The translations under genes were made by a program, and so were the position numbers. From assembly GCA_005779435.1 (NCBI GenBank), contig SXJH01000099.1, positions 1-5,610 of the forward strand: a stretch of DNA of 5,610 nucleotides. Direction: 5' to 3'. Source of the stretch: Nitrosomonas sp. GTDB taxonomy: Bacteria > Pseudomonadota > Gammaproteobacteria > Burkholderiales > Nitrosomonadaceae. This document shows, one piece after another, positions 1 through 5,610 of the stretch. The first letter of the stretch is position 1. Each line of letters opens with the position of its first letter. The notes under the pieces were generated by a model that was not told where the DNA came from, searched no databases, and saw only the letters and a program-made list of their open reading frames with translations.

Positions 1-1635
1 ATTTGGTCGCAACAAGATACCTTGATAGAGGACATCGAGCGCATTGAGGTGATTCGCGGCCCCAATGCCGGCGTATGGGGAGCCAATGCGGTCAATGGCA
101 TCATTAACATCATCACGAAGAAAGCCGCCGATACGCAGGGCATGCTTTTTACTGCGGGCGGAGGCGGTTTCGAGCAAGGATTTGTCGGTGTGCGCTACGG
201 CGGCAAGATCAGCGAAGAAACGCCTTTCCGCATCTATGCCAAAGGATTCACACGCGACCACACCGAAGCCGTAGCGGGAGGAAACAATAACGACCAGTGG
301 CACTCGGGCAGAGGAGGATTTCGCATCGACCATAGCCGTGGAGTCGATCAATTTACCGTGCAAGGCGATATTTTTTCCAACTCCATCGGCGATGCAATCA
401 ACAAATTGGCATTGAGTTTACCCTCGATTTCTGCGGGCGGGCGCGGTCACGAAGAAGGCGGGAATATCCGCCTGCGCTGGGATCGCACATTGTCCGACCG
501 CTCCGCCATCATGCTGCAAACCTACTATGATCATGTACGCCGTTCTTTGTCGACATCTCAATTCAACATTCAGAGCTTCGACATCGATTTTCAGCACCGC
601 TTACCGCTATGGGATCGGCACGATGTCACTTGGGGATCGAATTACCGCTTATACCACACCAATATTCCGGATTCCGATATCGTTTTTTACACACCGCAAA
701 CTCGAACCAATCAGCTATTCAGCGGTTTTATCCGCGACGACATCACGCTGATACCGGATCGCCTGTTTTTTACTCTGGGCACTCGCCTGGATCGCAACGA
801 TTTCACCGGCTTGGAAATACAACCCAATGCCCGGTTGATGTGGACACCGAATGCCGAGCAATCGATTTGGATGGCGGTTTCACGCGCGGTACGCACGCCT
901 TCCCGGGCGGAAAACGATATTCATCTCAAAACATCGCAGATAAACAATATGCCCGCATTGGCGGGCCTTCCTTATCCTGTTTTTACCGTACTTGAAGGCA
1001 ATCACCGCTTCCAGTCCGAAAAACTCATGGCCTACGAGCTGGGTTATCGTCAACAACTCTCACCGCAAGCATCGGTCGATATTTCAGGATTCATCAACGA
1101 TTATAGCCAGTTGCGCGATCTCAGCTTTGGCGCATTGTCGCTCAGCACCGGACTGCCAAGCCAGTTTTTATTGCCGATGATCGTCAACAATCAGGCATCC
1201 GCGCTAACATACGGCGTCGAAGTGTCCGGTGATTGGAGGCCCCTGGATAATTGGCGCATACAAGGCAACTACAGTTTCCTGGATATGCAGGTTTCCTCAA
1301 GCCCATTAGCTAAAAGAGTGGATCCGGGCACAGGCGCAGCGGAAAAACTCAATCCGCAGCACCAGTTTTCCTTGCGTTCAAACTACGATCTATCGGAGAA
1401 AATGGAAATCAATCTTTGGTTGCGGTACACCAGTGAGATTTCCTATTACAGAATACCCGGTTATGTCACGATGGATGCACGATTGACCTATCGGCCGGCG
1501 AAGAATGTAGAATTGTTCGTCGTCGGACAGAATCTGTTTAGCCAGCATCATCGGGAATTCGTTGCCGACATCGTTCCAGCCGCTGCCGCGTTTATTTCCC
1601 GGGGTGTTTATGGCGGCGTGCAGTGGCGTTTTTAG
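1..1635 (+). CDS. TonB-dependent outer-membrane receptor, 5'-truncated by window edge
   Basis: This is a ligand-gated outer-membrane beta-barrel receptor that imports a scarce nutrient (siderophore, cobalamin or similar) using TonB energy. The frame is open from base 1 and gives 544 residues. The TTG at 22 is only the first start-like codon in the window, not the real start, because plug-domain sequence already precedes it. The second half of the plug is clear at in-window residues 10-40: IERIEVIRGP, then WGANAVNGIINIITK, then DTQG, all typical of this family. The remaining roughly 490 residues show the alternating aromatic and polar pattern of barrel strands. The C-terminus has NLFSQHHREF and ends in VQWRF, with the terminal aromatic residue used for outer-membrane assembly. 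Full-length relatives are usually about 650-720 residues, so the signal peptide, TonB box and first plug half are probably upstream of the window. The substrate cannot be told from sequence. The YfiR-like gene follows within about 40 bases, which suggests one transcript. Confidence 0.93.
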   Translation: MWSQQDTLIEDIERIEVIRGPNAGVWGANAVNGIINIITKKAADTQGMLFTAGGGGFEQGFVGVRYGGKISEETPFRIYAKGFTRDHTEAVAGGNNNDQWHSGRGGFRIDHSRGVDQFTVQGDIFSNSIGDAINKLALSLPSISAGGRGHEEGGNIRLRWDRTLSDRSAIMLQTYYDHVRRSLSTSQFNIQSFDIDFQHRLPLWDRHDVTWGSNYRLYHTNIPDSDIVFYTPQTRTNQLFSGFIRDDITLIPDRLFFTLGTRLDRNDFTGLEIQPNARLMWTPNAEQSIWMAVSRAVRTPSRAENDIHLKTSQINNMPALAGLPYPVFTVLEGNHRFQSEKLMAYELGYRQQLSPQASVDISGFINDYSQLRDLSFGALSLSTGLPSQFLLPMIVNNQASALTYGVEVSGDWRPLDNWRIQGNYSFLDMQVSSSPLAKRVDPGTGAAEKLNPQHQFSLRSNYDLSEKMEINLWLRYTSEISYYRIPGYVTMDARLTYRPAKNVELFVVGQNLFSQHHREFVADIVPAAAAFISRGVYGGVQWRF

Positions 1636-1672
1636 CGTGACTGTATCGAATCGATTTTTCTTCAAATTGAAG

Positions 1673-2209
1673 GTGATTTCATTAAAGCGAAGCCGCTGTT
1701 GGTTTGTCTTGTGTTGGTACTTTTGCTTACCGACTCCGTACGCATTGGCGCAAGCTGAAAGCATGATCGAATACCAGGTGAAGGCTGCCTTTATTTATAA
1801 CTTCATCGCATTTACACACTGGCCGGAAATCCCTAAACAAACCATTTATCTATGTATTTACGGGGACGATCATTTCGGTAGCGAAATCGACAAGCTGGAA
1901 GGAAAAACCGTCCATAGCCATCAACTCAGGATTGAACGCATTGACAATCCGGATAAGCTGAAGGCATGCCAAGTTATTTTCTTTTCTAAAGCGCTTGGCG
2001 GTCGTTTGCTCAATATCCTAAGCAGACTGGAAGGTCTTCCCATCCTCACACTGGCAGACAATCCGGATGCAATCGCGCAAGGTGTTGTGATCAATATGCA
2101 ATTGGCACAGGAAAAGATTGTGTTTGAAATTAATTTGAACGTTGCCCGCAAATCCGGATTGGATATCAATTCCCGGTTGCTGCAATTGGCAGTGAAAGTT
2201 CATCAATAA
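1673..2209 (+). CDS. YfiR-family (DUF4154) periplasmic protein
   Basis: A small secreted protein of the YfiR/DUF4154 family. In Pseudomonas, YfiR is a periplasmic repressor of the membrane diguanylate cyclase YfiN, linking redox or envelope state to cyclic-di-GMP. The family signature is the early stretch EYQVKAAFIYNFIAFTHWP, followed by the LCIYGDDHFG strand and turn, then ACQVIFFS and the GVVINMQL region near the end. With the GTG at 1673 the protein is 178 residues, normal for the family. It begins with basic residues (KRSR), a hydrophobic core and an ALA|QAES cleavage site near residue 26. The start is uncertain. In-frame alternatives are ATG 1562, ATG 1610 and GTG 1637, but these overlap the receptor or give an overlong signal peptide. 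No start has a convincing ribosome-binding site, so translation may be coupled to the receptor gene, whose stop is at 1635. The mature part has only two cysteines, C61 and C99. No cyclase or kinase follows on this strand. Confidence 0.88.
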   Translation: MISLKRSRCWFVLCWYFCLPTPYALAQAESMIEYQVKAAFIYNFIAFTHWPEIPKQTIYLCIYGDDHFGSEIDKLEGKTVHSHQLRIERIDNPDKLKACQVIFFSKALGGRLLNILSRLEGLPILTLADNPDAIAQGVVINMQLAQEKIVFEINLNVARKSGLDINSRLLQLAVKVHQ

Positions 2210-2211
2210 GA

Positions 2212-2231
2212 CAGCCCTGCAAGCCGGGCTG
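2212..2231. terminator. Possible bidirectional terminator hairpin between convergent genes
   Basis: In the gap between the YfiR-like stop (2209) and the response-regulator stop (2260), CAGCCC at 2212-2217 can pair with GGGCTG at 2226-2231 around an 8-base loop. This gives a 6-bp GC-rich stem. On the minus strand the stem is followed by TCTTATT, a modest T-rich tail. On the plus strand the tail (CGGTTGATT) is poor. The position fits a shared terminator for two convergent operons, but the stem is short and no clean T-run is present, so this is tentative. Confidence 0.4.
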
Positions 2232-2259
2232 CGGTTGATTGTCGAGCGTGCCGAATTTG

Positions 2260-3906
2260 TTAGGCTGCCGAAGTGAGTTCGTTTAGCGAGGCCATCAGAC
2301 GTATAAAACGAGGCTCTCCGGGCGCCAATTGATTCGCGGCGGCAAGACTGCTGCGCGCCTCCTCGATCAGCTCGGGAGAAGGCCCGTTTTTCTGAATATA
2401 AGTGATGATCGCATAAGCGAGATTGAGCAGCACGCGCGTATTCGTCGGCATCGCCGCATTCGCTTCGCGCATGGCATCCACGGCTTCTTCATATTGGCCT
2501 TTACTGATCAATAACACGCCGCGATTCATGAGGAGCATCGCCTCTTGCCGCGAAGTCTCGATTAATTGGTTGCCTTGCTCTCCCATACCGGCTTGATCGA
2601 ATATTTCGGCAACGTCCCGAAGCAAGACTGCACTTTCCGGATTGCATTTAATTTCGCTTTGCAACAATTGAATCGCTTTGTCCTTATCGCCCGCAACCAT
2701 CAACAAACGCGCTATTTCCAACGCATCCCCGCTCCCGGAGCGAAAATCCTCCGCATCGACCGCTTGACCGATTTCGTCGGCGATTTTCCGAGCTTTTTCC
2801 GTATCGCCATTTTGATGGTAAATCGCTCCCTTAACCGCCAATGTCTTCAACCCCACTTCATCGGGGGAAAAATTTTTACCCAATTGATCCAAAGCCTTCA
2901 TTGCTTCAAGGAGGTTCTTATTTGTGCCGCACACTTTGGCAAGGCCCAGGTAAGCATCCGCCGTTTTGAGTATGGAATTTTCTCCTAATGAAATGCATTT
3001 GCGAAAAGCAAGTTCCGCATCGGTCAGCTTGCCGATTTTCATCGCGGTATCGCCAAGCATTTTTTGGCGCGTTACCGAGTTCGGCGATAATTTGACCGCG
3101 CGCTCAAGTACGGCAGCGGCTTCTTCGAGATCCCCCAATGTTTGCAAAGTTTGCGCGAGCATATCTTGCGCTTCGATATAAGTCGGAAATGCTTCGATGG
3201 TCTCTTTGAGTAAATCTTTGGCCGCATCCGGATCGCTCTTTTTAAGCAATATCTTGGCCAAAGCAACTTTGGCCCACGGAATATTGCGTTCCGCCAAAAT
3301 TCTGCCCAGGAGTTTTTGCGCCGCTTCATATTCGCCGGTGGATAGCAATAGATCGCATTTGATGCGTAGCAAATCGATCATATAGGCTTTATGGGAAGCC
3401 AGACGTTTATCGCATAATCGCATCGCCCGCGAATAATCTTGCTGCTTCATGGCAGCGTAAATTTCTGTAAACACCTCTTTCTTTGCCAAAATTTTAAGCA
3501 ACCGTGAGCGTAAATTCCCTTCCGTTATCGGTTTAAGAATAAAGGCATCTGGCTTATATTCTGCTGCTCCCGAAACAGCCTCCATGGTCTTCTCCGCAGA
3601 AATCATGATCCACAGACAAGACGAATCGATCAGCGATTGATGCTTGGCTTGTTCTAGCACTTGTTGGCCGTTTTTCCCGGATTTCAGAATGAAATCGCAT
3701 AACACAATGTCAAATTTCACTTCTTTCAACAAAGCGATAGCCTGATTGCCATTATCCGCCATCTCGATTTTCTTGGGATCTGCGTTACAATTGTACAAAA
3801 TGCCGCGCAATACAGTACGCATTTCGTTGTAATCGTCCACAATGAGGATTCTTTTACCGGATAAATCCAACTCGGGTTTGGAAACAGTCAATGTATGAGC
3901 AATCAT
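2260..3906 (-). CDS. Response regulator with receiver domain and long TPR output domain
   Basis: A 548-residue two-component response regulator whose output is a TPR protein-binding scaffold. The N-terminal receiver spans about residues 15-130: RILIVDD supplies the acidic pair D24/D25, D71 in IVLCDF is the expected phosphorylation site, S103 is the conserved hydroxyl residue (WIMIS), and K125 lies in FILKP. From about residue 145 to the end there are around ten degenerate TPR-like helical pairs with motifs such as GEYEAAQKLL, GDLEEAAAVLERAVKLSP and GQYEEAVDAMREA. There is no DNA-binding, GGDEF, EAL or other enzymatic domain and no membrane segment, so it is probably cytoplasmic and signals by protein contact. 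The ATG at 3906 leaves 17 bases after the kinase stop. An upstream in-frame TTG at 3948 would add 14 residues and overlap the kinase by 25 bases. That TTG is preceded by AGGGGG, but this is also kinase glycine coding sequence, so I prefer the ATG. It is very likely the partner of the kinase directly upstream. Confidence 0.92.
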   Translation of the reverse strand: MIAHTLTVSKPELDLSGKRILIVDDYNEMRTVLRGILYNCNADPKKIEMADNGNQAIALLKEVKFDIVLCDFILKSGKNGQQVLEQAKHQSLIDSSCLWIMISAEKTMEAVSGAAEYKPDAFILKPITEGNLRSRLLKILAKKEVFTEIYAAMKQQDYSRAMRLCDKRLASHKAYMIDLLRIKCDLLLSTGEYEAAQKLLGRILAERNIPWAKVALAKILLKKSDPDAAKDLLKETIEAFPTYIEAQDMLAQTLQTLGDLEEAAAVLERAVKLSPNSVTRQKMLGDTAMKIGKLTDAELAFRKCISLGENSILKTADAYLGLAKVCGTNKNLLEAMKALDQLGKNFSPDEVGLKTLAVKGAIYHQNGDTEKARKIADEIGQAVDAEDFRSGSGDALEIARLLMVAGDKDKAIQLLQSEIKCNPESAVLLRDVAEIFDQAGMGEQGNQLIETSRQEAMLLMNRGVLLISKGQYEEAVDAMREANAAMPTNTRVLLNLAYAIITYIQKNGPSPELIEEARSSLAAANQLAPGEPRFIRLMASLNELTSAA

Positions 3907-3923
3907 ATTTCGATAGAAATGAA

Positions 3924-4649
3924 CTAAGGAAGACGTAAAATAAAACAAGCACCCCCTAAGGAGCCGCCATTTTGCAATTCAAGCTCGCCGGCACACCCAT
4001 GATTCCGGTGCATGCGCGCTACCAGTGTCGAGAAATAAAATCCTAAACCGGTATTTCCTTCGTGAAAATTCACGCCCTGTGCGAGATTATCCTGCTGCCG
4101 GATGAATTGACAGGGATAGCCGTTGCCATTGTCTTCAATGCGCAATACCAGCTTTTTGTCGGATTCTTCCGCACCGATTACAATGCGGTCGCGCGTATAG
4201 CGCATTGCATTATTAATCGCGTTGCCAATAACGCCGGAAACCAAGTCTTCATCAAAATACCAATACAAATCCGGGTCTGCATTAATTTCCAGCGCGATGT
4301 CATGCATTCTCAACAAACCGGCGTATTGATCGTTCAATGCGCTTAAAAAATCGGCCAAACAGATATATTGCGGATCGAAAGGGTAAATTTTCTGACCGAG
4401 TTTGTAGACGGCGAGTAATTGAACGAGCTGATTATGAATGCGCTTCGCTTCGTGATTGACTTGTATCAACTCGGAATAGGTCGATAGCTTTCCGGCTTCG
4501 GGAGAGCCGAGCGTTTTCTCCAGCCCGGAAAGTAACAGCGTCACCGAGTTTTTCATATCGTGCACAGACGACGCGAGAAAGTTATCGGCACTTTCGATGG
4601 ACGCGGGTGAAATTTCCGTATCGTATTTGCTTTCAGCGAGTTGCATCAT
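3924..4649 (-). CDS. Small soluble sensor histidine kinase
   Basis: A 241-residue histidine kinase made almost only of the dimerisation/phosphoacceptor and ATP-binding domains. The H-box is SSVHDMKNSV, with H30 as the likely phosphorylated residue. The ATP-binding domain shows an N-box (NAINNAMRYT, residues 143-152), a G1 box (EDNGNGYP, from 172), a G2 box (GNTGLGFYF, from 198) and a final GGSLGGACF. All residues expected for kinase activity appear present. There is no signal peptide, membrane segment, PAS or GAF domain. The 29 residues before the phosphoacceptor histidine are too few for a sensory domain, so the input must come through another protein or the N-terminal tail. Tandem ATG codons at 4649 and 4646 are equally possible starts; upstream there is no strong ribosome-binding site. 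It lies directly upstream of the TPR response regulator on the same strand, forming a cognate pair, and 84 bases downstream of the HvfC-like gene, so co-transcription with that gene is possible. Confidence 0.92.
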   Translation of the reverse strand: MMQLAESKYDTEISPASIESADNFLASSVHDMKNSVTLLLSGLEKTLGSPEAGKLSTYSELIQVNHEAKRIHNQLVQLLAVYKLGQKIYPFDPQYICLADFLSALNDQYAGLLRMHDIALEINADPDLYWYFDEDLVSGVIGNAINNAMRYTRDRIVIGAEESDKKLVLRIEDNGNGYPCQFIRQQDNLAQGVNFHEGNTGLGFYFSTLVARMHRNHGCAGELELQNGGSLGGACFILRLP

Positions 4650-4733
4650 TTGATTTTCATGAGCGTTGCTTGCGCATTAGGTTTCGATGTACAAGTTAAC
4701 GGCAGCATGCGCCGAATCTGAAGCGTTTTATCG
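4650..4733 (-). other. 84-base gap between HvfC-like and kinase genes
   Basis: This gap separates the RiPP maturation gene from the two-component pair on the same strand. I see no convincing sigma-70 promoter: the hexamer-like stretches TTGTAC and TTAACT lack a good partner at proper spacing. A 4-bp CGGC/GCCG stem at 4700-4714 surrounds GCATGC but has no T-run, so it is not a clear terminator. An out-of-frame small open frame crosses the gap and ends with ATGA over the kinase start (see findings). The gap is compatible with either read-through or an unrecognised promoter. Confidence 0.4.
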
Positions 4734-5525
4734 TTATCGGATGCTGTTGCAAGCAGTACCGAGGACAATGCCGCGCGCTTTAAGGTCGTTGAGTAATTGC
4801 AACCCATGCCGGATCAATATGTCAGGCTGGCGATGATTGAGCTCGGATGCAATCTGCTGCAGCAATTCGAATCCGGATTGTGCCGTACCGGCAGCGATTA
4901 ATTGCAGCAACCGCGCGGTAATCGAATTGATTTCGATGAAATGAATCTCAAAATCGGCATCGCGAAAAACGATTAAATGCGTTTGCGTATCTCCGGCTTG
5001 CTGAGGCTGGAAGTCCGGGCTTATTTTGTGAACGGGGAAACGATAGTCAAGCGGCCACGCCAGCGGGGAGAGCACCGGCACGCCGCGAAGCAAATCCCCA
5101 TCGGCATTGACGTTCGTATCGCCGATTTGCTCATCCGACAACGAGAGCGCCAACTCTACCCATTCGTAATGCGCAAGCTCCAACAGAAATGGCGGATCGT
5201 CAACATCCGGTTTGCGTTCATAGCCGAGATACTTCAGAAACTCGCGCGGCATTTCCGGAAACAGCGGTGTATGCGATACATGGTTGGCGAAATAATCCCG
5301 AACGATTGCTTGCCATCGTTCTTCCGGCAGAATTTGACGCAATACCGGATAGGTATTGGCGAGAAAATCCTCCACGTTATTAAAAAACAATTCGCGGTAG
5401 ATTTTCATGCGTCGAGCTTCAATTGCGTCGGGACATGGATACTTTTCCGGATTGCGGATATGCGCGGCGAAAGCATATTGCTGCCGCACAAAATCGGGCC
5501 GGTCAGGCGTGTTGTATCCGTTCAC
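4734..5525 (-). CDS. hvfC: HvfC/BufC-like RiPP maturation protein (DUF2063)
   Basis: The partner protein of a DUF692 (MNIO) enzyme in maturation of cysteine-containing ribosomal peptides. In the characterised Hvf and bufferin systems this pair modifies precursor cysteines to thiooxazole-type groups that bind copper. The 263-residue protein has the N-terminal DUF2063 domain (older annotation 'putative DNA-binding domain') at about residues 11-100: DFVRQQYAFAAHIR, RRMKIYRELFFNNVEDFLAN, then HTPLFPEMPREFLKYL. A middle ELAHYEWVELAL helix follows at 116-127. The C-terminal domain covers roughly 160-255, starting at YRFPVHKI. Length and domain order match the family. The GTG at 5525 places DFVRQQYAF near the N-terminus as in relatives; the alternative ATG at 5567 adds 14 residues with no family resemblance and a longer overlap. 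The gene overlaps the end of the DUF692 gene by 23 bases, which implies translational coupling. The symbol follows the family name; BufC is the closest alternative. Confidence 0.88.
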   Translation of the reverse strand: MNGYNTPDRPDFVRQQYAFAAHIRNPEKYPCPDAIEARRMKIYRELFFNNVEDFLANTYPVLRQILPEERWQAIVRDYFANHVSHTPLFPEMPREFLKYLGYERKPDVDDPPFLLELAHYEWVELALSLSDEQIGDTNVNADGDLLRGVPVLSPLAWPLDYRFPVHKISPDFQPQQAGDTQTHLIVFRDADFEIHFIEINSITARLLQLIAAGTAQSGFELLQQIASELNHRQPDILIRHGLQLLNDLKARGIVLGTACNSIR

Positions 5526-5610
5526 CGGTTTGATCGAACCACTTGGCTTGCAGTGCGCGAATGACATCCACTTCGCGCAGCAATTCGGTCAGCGGCGGCA
5601 AATTAAAATC
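5503..5610 (-). CDS. hvfB: DUF692 / MNIO-family RiPP-modifying enzyme, C-terminal end only
   Basis: The last 35 codons and the TGA stop of a gene entering from the right edge. Read on the minus strand from 5610 it encodes DFNLPPLTELLREVD, then VIRALQAKW and a short polar tail. This matches the conserved C-terminal end of DUF692 proteins, now called MNIO (multinuclear non-heme iron-dependent oxidative enzymes), which fold as TIM barrels and oxidise peptide cysteines. The iron-binding histidines and acidic residues lie outside the window, so activity cannot be judged. The immediate overlap with an HvfC-type gene supports the call strongly, because these two families are habitual neighbours. Precursor-peptide genes are expected further upstream, beyond the window. 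It is short, so the assignment rests on the terminal motif plus context. Confidence 0.82.
   Translation of the reverse strand, partial: DFNLPPLTELLREVDVIRALQAKWFDQTGERIQHA

Noticed and set aside
22..1635. TTG at 22 as the true start of the receptor gene
   Set aside because: The frame is open from base 1 and the codons before 22 already read as plug-domain sequence; the receptor N-terminus lies before the window.
1697..1750. Lipoprotein signal peptide in the YfiR-like protein, suggested by three cysteines in the hydrophobic core
   Set aside because: No cysteine is preceded by a lipobox-like L-[AS]-[GA]; the ALA cleavage site fits a standard signal peptidase I substrate.
1390..1764. 124-codon minus-strand frame across the receptor-YfiR junction
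   Set aside because: Antisense to two recognised genes, no domain recognised and no ribosome-binding site noticed.
3072..3329. 85-codon minus-strand frame inside the TPR regulator
   Set aside because: Frame-shifted copy of the TPR coding region with a basic, low-complexity translation; the TPR frame continues uninterrupted.
4700..4714. Hairpin CGGC/GCCG in the gap between the HvfC-like and kinase genes as a terminator
   Set aside because: The stem is only 4 bp and no T-run follows on either strand.
4681..4733. Sigma-70 promoter for the kinase gene
   Set aside because: TTCAGA and TTAACT are spaced about right but the -10 matches the consensus at only three of six positions; no better pair was found.
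4977..5564. 195-codon plus-strand open frame opposite the HvfC-like gene
   Set aside because: It lies wholly antisense to a gene with clear family motifs, and its translation is rich in Arg, Ile and His with no recognisable domain; it is a shadow frame.

Overview
This window looks like ordinary chromosome from a Gram-negative proteobacterium, most likely a beta- or gammaproteobacterium. The evidence is a TonB-dependent outer-membrane receptor, a periplasmic YfiR-family protein, and an MNIO/HvfC-type RiPP maturation pair. Base composition is moderate, roughly half GC by eye. The genus cannot be fixed from sequence reading alone. I see no rRNA, tRNA, insertion sequence, phage gene, CRISPR array or origin, and coding density is high.

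Layout. Positions 1-1635 (+) hold the C-terminal three quarters or so of a TonB-dependent receptor whose N-terminus lies before the window. It is followed closely on the same strand by a small secreted YfiR/DUF4154 protein (about 1673-2209). A short gap of 50 bases with a GC-rich hairpin separates this pair from convergent genes. Everything else is on the minus strand. Read from right to left these are: the last 35 residues of a DUF692 (MNIO) protein running off the right edge (5503-5610); an overlapping HvfC/BufC-like maturation partner (4734-5525); an 84-base gap; a small soluble histidine kinase (3924-4649); and a response regulator carrying a long TPR domain (2260-3906).

How the genes may work together. 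The receptor and YfiR protein form one envelope unit: import of a ligand across the outer membrane, plus a periplasmic protein of a family that in Pseudomonas restrains a membrane diguanylate cyclase. No cyclase or other membrane partner follows here. The DUF692 and HvfC pair belongs to the enzyme systems that modify cysteine-rich ribosomal peptides, with copper-binding products in the characterised cases. The peptide precursor would be expected just outside the right edge. The kinase and TPR response regulator form a complete two-component pair with no membrane sensor and no DNA-binding output, so they probably act through protein contacts. They share direction with the RiPP genes, but a functional link is inference only.

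The most interesting points are the RiPP operon edge, the sensorless kinase/TPR regulator pair next to it, and the receptor-YfiR pair without an effector. All recognised families are known ones; I did not find clear evidence of a wholly new system inside the window.
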